Below are positions 17,895 to 27,068 of a stretch of 64,000 bases of DNA, piece after piece (within the stretch, counting starts at the first letter, position 1; each line of letters begins with the position of its first letter). A program made the position numbers and the translations under genes. The notes under the pieces were generated by a model. The model saw only the letters and a program-made list of their open reading frames with translations, made no database searches and was not told the origin of the DNA. Source of the stretch: JADFWK01 sp035527895. Lineage in GTDB: Bacteria > Desulfobacterota > DSM-4660 > Desulfatiglandales > B25-G16. Location: positions 1 through 64,000 of the forward strand of contig DATKZQ010000106.1 of assembly GCA_035527895.1 (NCBI GenBank), given 5' to 3'.

Positions 17895-18122
17895 ATGATG
17901 CTTTCTAAGAAGACACTCGATATGCTCTCAAATCTGTGTTTTGTCTTGGGCTTTGTTTCAATCCTCGGTTCGATCTTCATGTGGTGGATCACCAAAGGCG
18001 ATGGCTCGATAGAGGTATTGGCTCACGCGGAGCGTTTCGGAATCTTCGTTGGCCTCTGGGCACCAACGTTTTTCATTCTCTCAAGCCGCCTTGATCGCTA
18101 CGCAGACAAGGCTCAAGCTTAG
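17895..18122 (+). CDS. small two-helix membrane protein
   Basis: A 75-residue protein with two predicted transmembrane helices (about 10-30 and 46-65), ending in a charged tail. The ATG was chosen because GAAGGGAGG lies just upstream; the longer open frame back to 17811 has no such site. I do not recognise the family. The carboxymuconolactone-decarboxylase-like gene follows after 174 bp and may share transcription. Confidence 0.6.
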   Translation: MMLSKKTLDMLSNLCFVLGFVSILGSIFMWWITKGDGSIEVLAHAERFGIFVGLWAPTFFILSSRLDRYADKAQA

Positions 18123-18296
18123 AAGACATTCCCCTCAAGGGCCTTCAATCCCTGGGGCGGAGAAACAGGAGAGGATCGCCGGGGCAAGGGATCATCTCCA
18201 GTAAAACTGCCTTATGGAGTTGAACCCGATGTATCTCTTCTTGGCGAGAGACGCGGGGATTGAGGAGGGCTGCAACTAATCCGAAAGGAGGGAACC

Positions 18297-18611
18297 ATGG
18301 AAAAATACCCCAAATGGTATGCCTCAATGGCTGAACGGCATTCAGGCTTTATTAAAGCCGTGGAGGATCTCGGCAAGGTTGTTCGCCAGGAAGGACCCTT
18401 AGATGATAAGACCGCCCAGTTGATCCAGCTGGCTGCAGCTGCAACACTACGGTCTGAAGGCGCGGTTCACAGTCATGCCAAAAGGGCCATCGATGAAGGG
18501 GCACAACCCGATGAAGTGCGACATGCCCTCATGCTGCTGACCAGCACCATTGGGTTTCCGACCGTTGCTGCCGCACTCAGTTGGACTGAGGAAATCATCG
18601 GAGAGAAATAG
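18297..18611 (+). CDS. carboxymuconolactone-decarboxylase (AhpD-like) family protein
   Basis: A 104-residue all-helical protein of the CMD/AhpD family: LIQLAAAATLRSEGAVHSHAKRA in shorter parts (ATLRSEG, VHSHAKRA) followed by GAQPDEVRHALML. AhpD-type peroxidases carry C-x2-C in the central helix; here those positions are Glu and Val (EGAVHSH), while the His residues remain. It is therefore unlikely to be a thiol peroxidase and is closer to the decarboxylase branch; the substrate is unknown. GAAAGGAGG sits before the ATG. The flavoprotein gene begins 72 bp downstream, suggesting a shared operon. Confidence 0.85.
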   Translation: MEKYPKWYASMAERHSGFIKAVEDLGKVVRQEGPLDDKTAQLIQLAAAATLRSEGAVHSHAKRAIDEGAQPDEVRHALMLLTSTIGFPTVAAALSWTEEIIGEK

Positions 18612-18683
18612 GGTATCGCCCCATGAATGGATGGCTTAAGCAAGACCCGAGGTTATATCCGGGTAACACATGGAGAGCTTGCC

Positions 18684-19802
18684 ATGACGCATTCAGAGAA
18701 ACGACTGGTCCTTGTGGGAGGCGGGCATGCCCACATCTATTCTCTTAAATACGCAGACCGATTCATAGCGGAGGGTGCAGAGGTCATCCTCATCGGCCCT
18801 GATCCATTCCATTACTACTCGGGCATGGGACCGGGAATGCTTTCACGCATATACGAGCCGGAGCAAGTGCGGTTTAATGTTCAGGCAATTATCGAATCTC
18901 GGGGAGGAACCTTTATCAAAGGTAAGGTGGTGTCAATCGACGCCAAAAACCGCACGCTTCTCCTTGAGGATGGAAAAACAGTAGATTATGATGTGCTTTC
19001 ATGTAATGTGGGCAGCCATGTGCCGTTACATCTCATACCAGGGGCTGAGGGCTTGGCATTTCCAGTAAAGCCTATCGATCAGTTGGAACGAGTCCGTGAC
19101 ACGATCGTAGAGAAGATCAAGAACGGAACCCCAAACATCCTTCTCATAGGGGGAGGCCCAGCCGGAGTTGAAATGGCAGGTAATATCTGGCGGCTCGTTC
19201 GAGCCCACAAAGGCAATGCACAGATCATCCTGGCCAATTCTACCGATCGACTCCTGCCCACCGTTGCTGCCAGAGCCGGCCGTCTGGCCGAGAAATCCCT
19301 CTCCCGGCGCGGCGTAAAGATCCTCTCCAACTTCATGGCTGCATCCATGGACGAGAGGACCGTTTATTCCCAATCGGGTGATTCAATCTCATACGATGTG
19401 GCCATCCTCACCATCGGCATTGTACCGCCCCACATCTTTGTTGATTCGGGTTTGAAGACATCTCCGGATGGAGGGCTATTAGTGAACGACTGCCTTCAGA
19501 GCGTCGATCACCTTGAGATATTCGGTGGAGGCGATTGTATAGCAATCCAGGGGAGGTCGCTGGGCCGGGTGGGTGTATATGCGGTCCGTGAGGCCCCGAT
19601 TCTCTTTTATAATCTGTTAGCCCGTCTTACCGGAAAACCTATCAAAACCTTCAGGCCCCAGAAACGATACATGCTCATCTTTAACCTGGGAGACGGTACC
19701 GGTATCTTCGCGCGCGGGCCTTTTGTGTGGAAAGGAAAACTGGCCTTCAGACTCAAAAACTATATAGACATGGGTTTCATGTCGAAATTCCAAGCAGCCT
19801 GA
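18684..19802 (+). CDS. FAD/NAD(P)-dependent oxidoreductase, SelD-fusion-like
   Basis: A 372-residue pyridine-nucleotide-disulfide-type flavoprotein without redox-active CxxC. The FAD motif is VLVGGGHAHIYSL (about 9-21) and the NAD(P) motif is LLIGGGPAGVEMAG (about 152-165); a third landmark is EIFGGGDCIA. The GGGHAH variant is typical of the oxidoreductase domain fused to selenide water dikinase (SelD) in many bacteria, and of related type II NADH dehydrogenase-like proteins. No SelD domain follows here. The ATG with TGGAGAG upstream is preferred over an in-frame ATG at 18627. A quinone or sulfur/selenium substrate is possible but not shown. Confidence 0.8.
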   Translation: MTHSEKRLVLVGGGHAHIYSLKYADRFIAEGAEVILIGPDPFHYYSGMGPGMLSRIYEPEQVRFNVQAIIESRGGTFIKGKVVSIDAKNRTLLLEDGKTVDYDVLSCNVGSHVPLHLIPGAEGLAFPVKPIDQLERVRDTIVEKIKNGTPNILLIGGGPAGVEMAGNIWRLVRAHKGNAQIILANSTDRLLPTVAARAGRLAEKSLSRRGVKILSNFMAASMDERTVYSQSGDSISYDVAILTIGIVPPHIFVDSGLKTSPDGGLLVNDCLQSVDHLEIFGGGDCIAIQGRSLGRVGVYAVREAPILFYNLLARLTGKPIKTFRPQKRYMLIFNLGDGTGIFARGPFVWKGKLAFRLKNYIDMGFMSKFQAA

Positions 19803-20427
19803 TTGATTTGTCGTATAAAATGCCCTATGAGAGCAATTCTGCGATCTCCCACCCCGGATCATGTATGGATTCGCTTGCGAGTTCATGGATTGTCCAGACT
19901 AGGCACAAATGCCGCGTGTTGTCAGATGATTCGTCATAAATCGTGCTGAGCGTGCAGATCTATGGTCATGCTGATGAAATTACGCGCAACTCCACCCTTT
20001 CCATACAGAGACGGTGGAAATATCCCACTTTGGAGAGATGACAAACTCTTTTTACCTATGTTGTCAATACCTTGACAAAAAGTGTCGCCTTTTCCTCCCT
20101 GTTTTTGCCTCTCAGCATACTCGATTTCATAGAGTATTCCTCGAAGTTCATATCTTACCGATATCCCTGACCTTTTAGTCTTTCAGGGGGTTTTTCTTGA
20201 GTAACAAAGAATGGCACAAGATTTGCAGATTATTAGCCTGGGGGTATTTCGGCAATCGAAACGAGGCATGTAACCGATTCCCCTGTCAGCCCAAGCGCGC
20301 ATACTGCCATAGCCTTTGTTGATCAAAGGCCAAGAACTGCATCAACGCTGACGAGCAAAGTTACCTGTTTATATGCAACTAACCGAACATATTCATTTTT
20401 CTCATTATATCTCTGCAAGGGATTGAA
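19803..20427. other. long intergenic region with sigma-54 promoter
   Basis: About 625 bp without coding character. A near-perfect sigma-54 promoter at 20212-20227 lies in its right half (separate entry). There is no obvious ribosome-binding site before the next ATG, so the 5' leader of about 190 nt might carry regulatory structure. Confidence 0.5.
20212..20227 (+). promoter_or_regulatory. sigma-54 (RpoN) promoter
   Basis: TGGCAC at 20212-20217 and TTGCA at 20223-20227 are separated by five bases, giving GG-N10-GC between the -24 and -12 elements, which is the RpoN consensus. It points at the HEAT-repeat gene starting 200 bp downstream. Control would need a bacterial enhancer-binding protein, not seen in the window. 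Confidence 0.65.
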
Positions 20428-22551
20428 ATGGAAACGACCCTTCCGGAAACCGACAGTATTGGTTCCCAACCGGTGGCCGATGACCCGCTCAAGGAAATCA
20501 AGGCCAAACTCGCCGACTTTCTTTTAGCCATGATTCAAGCATTTCTCCGCACCGGTTACTATACCCCCGACCATCCTCAGTCAAAAAAGGCGAGAATCGG
20601 CCTCTACGAAGAATTCAAGAACCTCTTCACCAAAAAAGACGAGTTGACCTTTCTTGTTCGCGACGATCGGGAGGGCAAGAAGATCTTGATCGAAGGCGTC
20701 CTGCCCGAGAGCCACCCCCTGGACTCCGTTATGATGCGAGGGATGGCAGAGCTGTATACGCCCAAATTCGCTAAATTCCTCGAGCGCAAGGACCTCATAA
20801 GTCTAACACTTAAAAATACGATGACCCGGGCGGAATTCACCAATTTCGTCGATCTTATGAGCGAGCCATCCTTTGTCGACACGAAAGAAAAGAGCGACAA
20901 AGAGCGTTTCAGTCGTACGCTTCAAGAGAGGGGCATCTTCAACATTTCATATATCTTCAGCGAAGAACTCCTGGCGGCGAAGCGCAAAATCCCCTGGCGG
21001 GCCCAGGTCGCCCTATCCCGTCTCAATAAGGACTTCAGAATCATTCCCCTTTTTCTCGATCTGGACGAAGAGGGCCTCAAAAAGGTGCGAAGACAAATCA
21101 TCCAAGATGTGGCCCGTCCCGTTAGAACCGCCGAGATCGTGTACCCCATTCTGATGAACACAGACCTGGCACAAACTGAGGAATTCACAGAGTCCGAAAT
21201 CGACGAAGAGATCATTGCCTGCCTCTCAGATGTACTACTCACCAATTTAGCCAAGACATTGCTCAGGGAAACCCTTCGCAACGGGGACCACAAGTCCCCC
21301 CATGCAAAGACACCCGTGATAGCCAAAATGATCGCCTTCTGGCTTAATTACCGGGAGATCGAAGACAGAGAGTCCATCCTCCAGGAGTATTTCAATCACA
21401 AACTCATTCCCTTTGAATTGCTTTCAGATGCTACCCAACGCAAGACCAAACTCGAGAAGCTTACCGAGAACTTTCTTGAGAACAAGGAATCCTTTTTCAG
21501 ACAATTTGACCAGATTCGTGACAAAGAAAAATACCTTCGAGCAGCTCGATCCTGTAAGAAAGTTATTCCAGAGCTGATTCGTCGAGGTCGCTTTGAAGAG
21601 GTTCAGGCTATTATCGCCCGTATCGATGGCCACTTCAAAGAAGCAAATGATATCTCCGTTCAAGCAGGGCAGGTTCTGCAGGAGATCGTTGAGGGTGACA
21701 TTGCACGGGTATTGAAGTCGAAATTCCTGACCGGGCAAAAAAAGATGCGCCATGCCATCGCGCCCATTTTCCTTTCAATCCGCGAAGTTTCTACGCCTCA
21801 TCTTCTCTCAATATTCAGGGAAAGCGATGACCCATTGGTTCGCAAAGACGCATGGGATACTCTTGTTCAGATCGATTCATCGGCAATCAATTACATCTTG
21901 GATGAACTCAATAAGGAGGCAGTCGCAACCGAATCGGCCATAGATATGCTTCGGATCCTTGGAGAAATAGACTGCTCCGAGTGGATTGAACAGGTAACCA
22001 GCACCTTGAGGGCATACCTCAGACATGAGAACCCGCACCTCAGGGAGGAGGCATTGTGGGTATATTATAAGCTGATTGGGGGGGAGGGCGAGAATCTGTA
22101 CCTCGGCCTTCTCAATGATCCGGATGTTCGGGTGCAGAAATTATCGATCCAGGTTCTCGGAAGGATCAAAAGCGAGACTGCCCTTCAAAACTTTCTTGAA
22201 TTGTTACAAAAAGCCGAGAATTCCCCCTCGGATAACACCCAGCAAATCGAGCCTCGACTCTTTGGGGCCCTTGGCTCTTACGGAAATATTGAGTTGCCGG
22301 AGATCGGATCCCTTGAGCATTTCCTGCTGGAGACCCTTGATCGCCGTGTGGGCCTGGGCCGTTTGAAGTTCCTTAAGAAGAGGGAGAACCCACTCAGTGA
22401 TGCTGCCGTAGGTGCAATTTGTGAAACGCTAGGAATAATCGGAACTGACAAATCGCGTTCCGTCCTCCAAAAGCTGGAAAAACAGGAGGAGAGCCTTTTT
22501 AGAATAAAGGCTGAAGAGGCCCTGAGAAAAATCGCCGAAAGAGAAGTGTAG
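20428..22551 (+). CDS. large HEAT-repeat protein
   Basis: A 707-residue, mostly helical, soluble protein with no signal peptide. The C-terminal 300 residues contain HEAT-like repeats, for example DDPLVRKDAWDTLVQID, ENPHLREEALWVYYKLI, NDPDVRVQKLSIQVLGRIKS and DKSRSVLQKLEK, spaced by about 35-70 residues. The N-terminal 350 residues are charged helices with RTGYYTPDHPQSKKA, which occurs in related deltaproteobacterial proteins of unknown role. HEAT arrays act as scaffolds for protein-protein contacts. The sigma-54 promoter upstream implies regulated expression. The true function is unknown. Confidence 0.75.
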   Translation: METTLPETDSIGSQPVADDPLKEIKAKLADFLLAMIQAFLRTGYYTPDHPQSKKARIGLYEEFKNLFTKKDELTFLVRDDREGKKILIEGVLPESHPLDSVMMRGMAELYTPKFAKFLERKDLISLTLKNTMTRAEFTNFVDLMSEPSFVDTKEKSDKERFSRTLQERGIFNISYIFSEELLAAKRKIPWRAQVALSRLNKDFRIIPLFLDLDEEGLKKVRRQIIQDVARPVRTAEIVYPILMNTDLAQTEEFTESEIDEEIIACLSDVLLTNLAKTLLRETLRNGDHKSPHAKTPVIAKMIAFWLNYREIEDRESILQEYFNHKLIPFELLSDATQRKTKLEKLTENFLENKESFFRQFDQIRDKEKYLRAARSCKKVIPELIRRGRFEEVQAIIARIDGHFKEANDISVQAGQVLQEIVEGDIARVLKSKFLTGQKKMRHAIAPIFLSIREVSTPHLLSIFRESDDPLVRKDAWDTLVQIDSSAINYILDELNKEAVATESAIDMLRILGEIDCSEWIEQVTSTLRAYLRHENPHLREEALWVYYKLIGGEGENLYLGLLNDPDVRVQKLSIQVLGRIKSETALQNFLELLQKAENSPSDNTQQIEPRLFGALGSYGNIELPEIGSLEHFLLETLDRRVGLGRLKFLKKRENPLSDAAVGAICETLGIIGTDKSRSVLQKLEKQEESLFRIKAEEALRKIAEREV

Positions 22552-22907
22552 GACAGCTGATTTGGACCATCCTATAACGATACTCTTTGCAAAAGAAATT
22601 CCTCAATACTCCCCCAACACCCCTTGATAAATACCGGATGAAGCTCCCCGCAGGGCAGGACCTCCGCCATGATTCGAGCCCTTGACTCCAGGTACCGGGA
22701 CACGATAATCTGTGCCGCTCATATGATAACCACGAAAAATACAGCACATTACCATGCGCTAGAGCGCTTAATTCCATTTATGCAATTCGTCTTTTCTGCT
22801 AAGGTGATGTTAAACATCTGCACGCTCCTTCAGCATGGATGCTCGGATTTACCGCTTCATCCGTCGAGACAGGCGTCTAATCTGCGTAACCTCAAAACCT
22901 GGACAAA
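22552..22907. other. intergenic stretch, no feature recognised
   Basis: About 355 bp with only a short palindrome GCGCTAGAGCGC (near 22757) and no convincing small gene or promoter. Confidence 0.4.
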
Positions 22908-23165
22908 TTGAAACGGAAGGCCAGCCCAACACGAGACTACTTTAAGCTACTGATCTTTGTTTTGCTTTTAATAGAGTTAATCCTTTTTTTCACAGCACTC
23001 GTCTTCGGCCGGATACTTGGGTATAGACAAACAATAATCGCGTGTTTCTGGTTTGGTATCGTTGTGGCGGGGTGCGTTGGCCTGATCGTCTGTGCAAACG
23101 TGGCAGTAATAATCCTTAAAAGACTGACCCTCACGATCAGGGGTAGTAAAGGAGATCATCTCTAA
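22908..23165 (+). CDS. small two-helix membrane protein
   Basis: An 85-residue protein with two hydrophobic helices (about 14-35 and 43-68) and basic termini. It starts at TTG with only a weak upstream site, so the start is uncertain. It ends 14 bp before the VOC gene, which suggests co-transcription. Family not recognised. Confidence 0.5.
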   Translation: MKRKASPTRDYFKLLIFVLLLIELILFFTALVFGRILGYRQTIIACFWFGIVVAGCVGLIVCANVAVIILKRLTLTIRGSKGDHL

Positions 23166-23179
23166 TTGGAGGGTGGCGC

Positions 23180-23641
23180 ATGGGAGCTCTCGCTCAATTC
23201 GTTCACATCAATATTGTGGCACAAGACTGGAAGAGGCTTGCTCAGTTTTACCAACGGGTCTTTGGGTGTATCCCGGTCCCTCCCGAGAGAAACCTATCCG
23301 GAGATTGGCTGGAAAAGGGAACGGGTGTTCAGGGTGCTGAAATCCAGGGCGCCCATCTGAGGCTCCCCGGCTGCGACGGGGAAGGCCCTACTTTGGAAAT
23401 ATTTCAATACAACACTCAAAAAGAGCCTCAAGAAACTGCAATCAACAGGCCTGGATTCGCCCATATCGCCTTTGCGGTTGATGACGTCGAAGTCGCACGG
23501 GATGCGGTTATTGCCGCAGGAGGGAGGAGGATCGGCGAGCTTGTTACCGTGCAGATTCCCGATGCAGGCGTCATTACATTCGTCTATGTATCAGACCCGG
23601 AGGGGAACATTATAGAGCTCCAGCATTGGTGGCGGCAGTAA
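23180..23641 (+). CDS. VOC (glyoxalase/bleomycin-resistance) family protein
   Basis: A 153-residue protein with two beta-alpha-beta-beta-beta modules of the vicinal-oxygen-chelate fold. Likely metal ligands are His9 (FVHINI), a Glu in TLEIFQY, His in FAHIAFAV and Glu in NIIELQHW. VOC enzymes include glyoxalase I, dioxygenases and epimerases; the insert around residues 45-65 does not decide between them. GGAGGGTGG directly precedes the ATG. It appears to be co-transcribed with the small membrane protein upstream. Confidence 0.85.
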   Translation: MGALAQFVHINIVAQDWKRLAQFYQRVFGCIPVPPERNLSGDWLEKGTGVQGAEIQGAHLRLPGCDGEGPTLEIFQYNTQKEPQETAINRPGFAHIAFAVDDVEVARDAVIAAGGRRIGELVTVQIPDAGVITFVYVSDPEGNIIELQHWWRQ

Positions 23642-24308
23642 AGATTCATTTGACTAAGCCGTTGAGCCGTTACCGATACAAATGCCAGATTTCTTTTTTC
23701 AATCGCTAATCGGGGCGATTGAAGCTCCTATTAGAAGAGAGGCCCGAACACAAATCGTAAATTGAAACGGTGGGGAAAATCACACTCTAACCGGACATCG
23801 TGGACAAGGCACTATCGCAGCCTCATGGTCTGAGTGGCGCTACCAAAGCGTGGGCTTGATGGCAATTTTCCGCTATCTCTCTCCGGCCTCTTTACCAACT
23901 CCAAGAGATCCTTGGGCCCTGGTTGATGCCTCTGCTTTGTATCTCTTTTTATTCGTCTCCCCAGCATACCATGGAGCTTGTCGGAGCGAAGCGCAGATTT
24001 ATCCGCCGCAATCATAGCGGATTTATCCGCCTCTGGAGGATTTGTCCGCCTTAGGACTTGTCCGCCTGAACAATGGCGGATGTCCCACAATGCAGGACTG
24101 AGGTGAGCATCATGTTCAACATTTAGATGAATATTTGATCCCGAAATGTGATATGGTAGACTTCACAAAAACATGCATCCTTGTGATTTCAAACCCTGTT
24201 ATCCGGCAAGGATCTTGCTCAGTGAATGGTTGGGTAGCCTTTCGTGCCAGTTGACTGTGGTTCATTTTCGAGACCCCGTCTCATTCTAGCTTATTCAGGA
24301 GGATACAA
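23642..24308. other. intergenic region with palindromic repeat block
   Basis: About 665 bp before the alanine dehydrogenase pair. It contains the repeat block at 23993-24086. A minus-strand open frame of 92 codons across it is composed largely of repeat-derived residues and is not called. A TCAGGAGG at 24295-24302 serves the next gene. Confidence 0.5.
23993..24086. repeat. cluster of GGATTTATCCGCC-type repeats
   Basis: Four direct copies of a short unit with the core GATTTATCCGCC or its variants lie at about 23993-24007, 24017-24031, 24035-24050 and 24054-24066. An inverted copy GGCGGATGTCC closes the block (24075-24085). The second unit, GCGGATTTATCCGC, is itself nearly palindromic. Irregular spacing and absence of unique spacers of constant length exclude CRISPR. 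Confidence 0.65.
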
Positions 24309-25421
24309 ATGATCGTAGGAGTTCTGAAGGAAATCAAGGCTGAGGAGAATAGAATTTCCATGACCCCGGCAGGCGTGGAGGTCATGAAACAAAACGGGCA
24401 TACGGTTCTCGTCGAAAGAGATGCCGGCGGGGGCAGTGGCTTCGAGGATGCCAGCTATGTGAAAGCCGGCGCTGAAATCATTGATACACCAAAAGAGATC
24501 TTTGACCGGGCAGATATGGTCATGCATGTGAAGGAACCTTTGCCGCCCGAATATGATCTCATCACGAAAGACCAGATCATCTTTACATACCTTCACCTGG
24601 CAGCGGCGGAAGAGCTCACCCACGAGCTTATCAAAAAGGGCTCCATCAATATCGCTTACGAAACCATTCAAAAGGCCAACGGGTCCTTGCCGCTGCTCAC
24701 CCCCATGAGCGAGGTGGCAGGGCGCATGGCGATCCAGCAGGGTGCCAAGTATCTGGAGATGGCTCAGGGTGGGCACGGCGTCTTGCTGGGAGGGGTACCG
24801 GGAGTGGATCCCGGAACGGTTATGGTGATAGGCGGTGGAGTTGTTGGAACCAATGCAGCCAAGATGGCCTGCGGCCTGGGCGCCAAGGTTTATATCCTCG
24901 ATATGAACCTGGAGCGTTTACGGTATCTGAGCGACGTGATGCCCAGCAACTGCTTTCTTTTGATGTCCAGCCCGGCAACCATTCGCGAGCTGGTAAAGGA
25001 GGCGGACGTTGTCATTGGTGCTGTGCTGGTGATAGGCGCTAAGGCGCCCAAACTCATTACCCGGGATATGCTGAAAACCATGAAGAAGGGTGCTGTGCTG
25101 GTAGATGTAGCCATTGACCAAGGTGGATGCTTTGAGACCTCGAAACCGACCACCCATTCCAACCCAATCTACACCGTTGACGGCGTGGTCCACTACTGCG
25201 TTGCAAACATGCCCGGGGCTGTGCCCAAGACCTCAACCATGGCTCTCACCAATGCCACCCTGCCGTACGCCGTGCAAATCGCCGACAGGGGATGGAAAAA
25301 AGCCATGAAGGGGAATCCCGAAATCAAGCTCGGCGCGAACGTGATAAAAGGCAAAGTGACCTATAAGGCGGTTGCCGACGCCTTTGGTCTTGAATATGTG
25401 CCCATAGACAAACTGTTGTAA
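24309..25421 (+). CDS. ald: alanine dehydrogenase
   Basis: A 370-residue enzyme that interconverts L-alanine and pyruvate plus ammonia with NAD. All catalytic residues are in place with the same numbering as the Mycobacterium enzyme: Arg15, Lys75 in HVKEP, His96 in YLHLAA, and the Asp in VDVAIDQGGCFE. PMSEVAGRMA and the NAD motif VIGGGVVGTNAA are intact. TTCAGGAGG precedes the ATG. A second, very similar gene follows after 143 bp, so this is a tandem duplication. In a fermenting or sulfate-reducing anaerobe it would feed alanine into pyruvate oxidation. Confidence 0.95.
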   Translation: MIVGVLKEIKAEENRISMTPAGVEVMKQNGHTVLVERDAGGGSGFEDASYVKAGAEIIDTPKEIFDRADMVMHVKEPLPPEYDLITKDQIIFTYLHLAAAEELTHELIKKGSINIAYETIQKANGSLPLLTPMSEVAGRMAIQQGAKYLEMAQGGHGVLLGGVPGVDPGTVMVIGGGVVGTNAAKMACGLGAKVYILDMNLERLRYLSDVMPSNCFLLMSSPATIRELVKEADVVIGAVLVIGAKAPKLITRDMLKTMKKGAVLVDVAIDQGGCFETSKPTTHSNPIYTVDGVVHYCVANMPGAVPKTSTMALTNATLPYAVQIADRGWKKAMKGNPEIKLGANVIKGKVTYKAVADAFGLEYVPIDKLL

Positions 25422-25564
25422 GGCGCCTTTTGGCTGCTAAAGCTTTTCGAGGCTGAACATATAGAAATCTCCTGCACGATCATAGGGTCTTATAGGTAAC
25501 TCAGAAAAAAGCGCTCTGTGATTCTTTGGTTACAAGAATTGCACATTCAAAAAAGAGGGTGGTC

Positions 25565-26677
25565 ATGATCATAGGAGTTCTGAAGGAAATCAAGGCAGAT
25601 GAAAACCGGGTCTCCATGACCCCGGCAGGGGTCGAGGTCTTAAAACAAAACGGGCATACCGTCCTGGTGGAGAAGGCCGCCGGCGCTGGCAGTGGCTTCG
25701 ATGACGGTGCCTATGTCAAGGCCGGCGCTGAGATAGTAGACGAGGCCGCGGACATCTTTAGCAGATCAAAAATGATCATGCGGGTCAGAGGACCCATGGC
25801 CTCGGAATATGGGCTTTTGCGGGAAGGCCAGATCTTTTTTGCCTACCTGCACCTTGCCGCCTCGGAAAAGTTAACCCATGCCTTGGTAAGGGCCCGATCT
25901 ATCAACATTGCCTATGAAACGGTTCAGAAGGCTGACGGATCTCTGCCGCTGCTGACTCCCATGAGCGAGGTGGCAGGACCGATGGCGATTCAGGAGGGTG
26001 CCAAGTACCTCGAGATGGCCCAGGGGGGCCACGGCGTATTGCTGGGAGGAGTGCCGGGAGTCGATCCCGGAACCGTGGTGATTCTGGGCGGCGGAGTTGT
26101 CGGAACAAAGGCAGCCAAGATGGCCTGCGGCTTGGGCGCAAAGGTCTATGTCCTCGATATAGATCTGGACCGGCTCCGATACCTGAGCGATGTTATGCCC
26201 AGGAATTGTTTTCTCTTGATGTCCGGCCCGGCTACAATCCGTGATCTCATTAGAAAAGCGGACGTGATCGTAGGTGCCGCGCTTGTTCCAGGGGCAAGAA
26301 CACCCAAGCTGGTTACCCACGATATGCTAAAAACCATAAAAAAGGGTGCCGTGTTGGTGGATGTGGCCATTGACCAGGGCGGATGCTTTGAGACCTCACG
26401 GGAGACAACCCATTTCGACCCCACGTACACCATCGACGGCGTGGTGCACTATGCCGTGAGCAATATGCCGGGGGCTGTGCCCAGAACCTCTACCGTTGCC
26501 CTGATCAACGCAACCTTACCCTATGCATTGGAGATCGCGACCAAGGGATGGGAGAAGGCCGCAAAGGAGAATCCTGAACTCAAACGCGGCGCTAACATCG
26601 TTAAAGGCAAAGTGACCTATAAGGCGGTTGCCGATGCCTTTGGGCTTGAATATTGCCCCATCGACAGCTTGCTCTAA
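25565..26677 (+). CDS. alanine dehydrogenase paralogue lacking the catalytic Lys
   Basis: A 370-residue tandem paralogue of the preceding enzyme, roughly three quarters identical by eye. The start ATG follows AGAGGGTGG; an in-frame start at 25526 only adds 13 unconserved residues. Arg15, His96, the IDQGGCFE Asp and the NAD motif VILGGGVVGTKAA are kept. But Lys75, which binds the pyruvate carboxylate and is needed for catalysis, is Arg (RVRGP for HVKEP), Glu76 is Gly, and the invariant Arg of SEVAGR is Pro. It may be a changed-specificity dehydrogenase or an inactive partner in the hexamer. The coding frame is otherwise intact, so it is under selection. Confidence 0.88.
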   Translation: MIIGVLKEIKADENRVSMTPAGVEVLKQNGHTVLVEKAAGAGSGFDDGAYVKAGAEIVDEAADIFSRSKMIMRVRGPMASEYGLLREGQIFFAYLHLAASEKLTHALVRARSINIAYETVQKADGSLPLLTPMSEVAGPMAIQEGAKYLEMAQGGHGVLLGGVPGVDPGTVVILGGGVVGTKAAKMACGLGAKVYVLDIDLDRLRYLSDVMPRNCFLLMSGPATIRDLIRKADVIVGAALVPGARTPKLVTHDMLKTIKKGAVLVDVAIDQGGCFETSRETTHFDPTYTIDGVVHYAVSNMPGAVPRTSTVALINATLPYALEIATKGWEKAAKENPELKRGANIVKGKVTYKAVADAFGLEYCPIDSLL

Positions 26678-27068
26678 GGCTTGCCTAGCCCGCATTATTC
26701 ACGAATGCTCCGGTATCGTGAATAAGCGCCTGCAACGACTGATGTCTGGTTGCAGGTTTCAACAGCATGCTTTTGCACCTTGCTCAAGGCCAACCCTGAG
26801 CGGAGGCCTGAGCAGGGGGTAAATGCAGAGATCCGTGTGGAGAACTAGGCGGGATTACTAGAGTTTTTTCCCAAACCGGTTGCTCTCTGTCGGCGGTTCT
26901 TAACGGTGCTTCAAGGGAAGTGATCAGGGCTTGATATACTGTCTCGACCCGTCTGTCCGTATTGTCAAGCATACCGAGACCAACCTATGCACAAGAACAC
27001 TCGTATAACAACGCGACGCCTTGAAAAAAGCAAACCGAAGACGAATACGACTATAGGAATGACGTGAT
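26678..27068. other. intergenic region with one hairpin
   Basis: About 390 bp between the second alanine dehydrogenase and alanine racemase. Besides the inverted repeat at 26695-26725 I see nothing. A weak AGGAATGA is just before the racemase ATG. Confidence 0.4.
26695..26725. repeat. 10-bp inverted repeat hairpin
   Basis: TTATTCACGA at 26695-26704 and its perfect reverse complement at 26716-26725 enclose an 11-base loop. No T-run follows. It lies 18 bp after the stop codon and could stabilise the mRNA end, act as a Rho-type boundary or be a dispersed palindromic element. Confidence 0.55.

Noticed and set aside
23993..24086. CRISPR array
   Set aside because: Units are 13-16 bp, imperfect, unevenly spaced and partly inverted; there are no spacers and no cas genes.
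23812..24090. 92-codon minus-strand gene upstream of ald
   Set aside because: Much of it is repeat-derived, without start signal.
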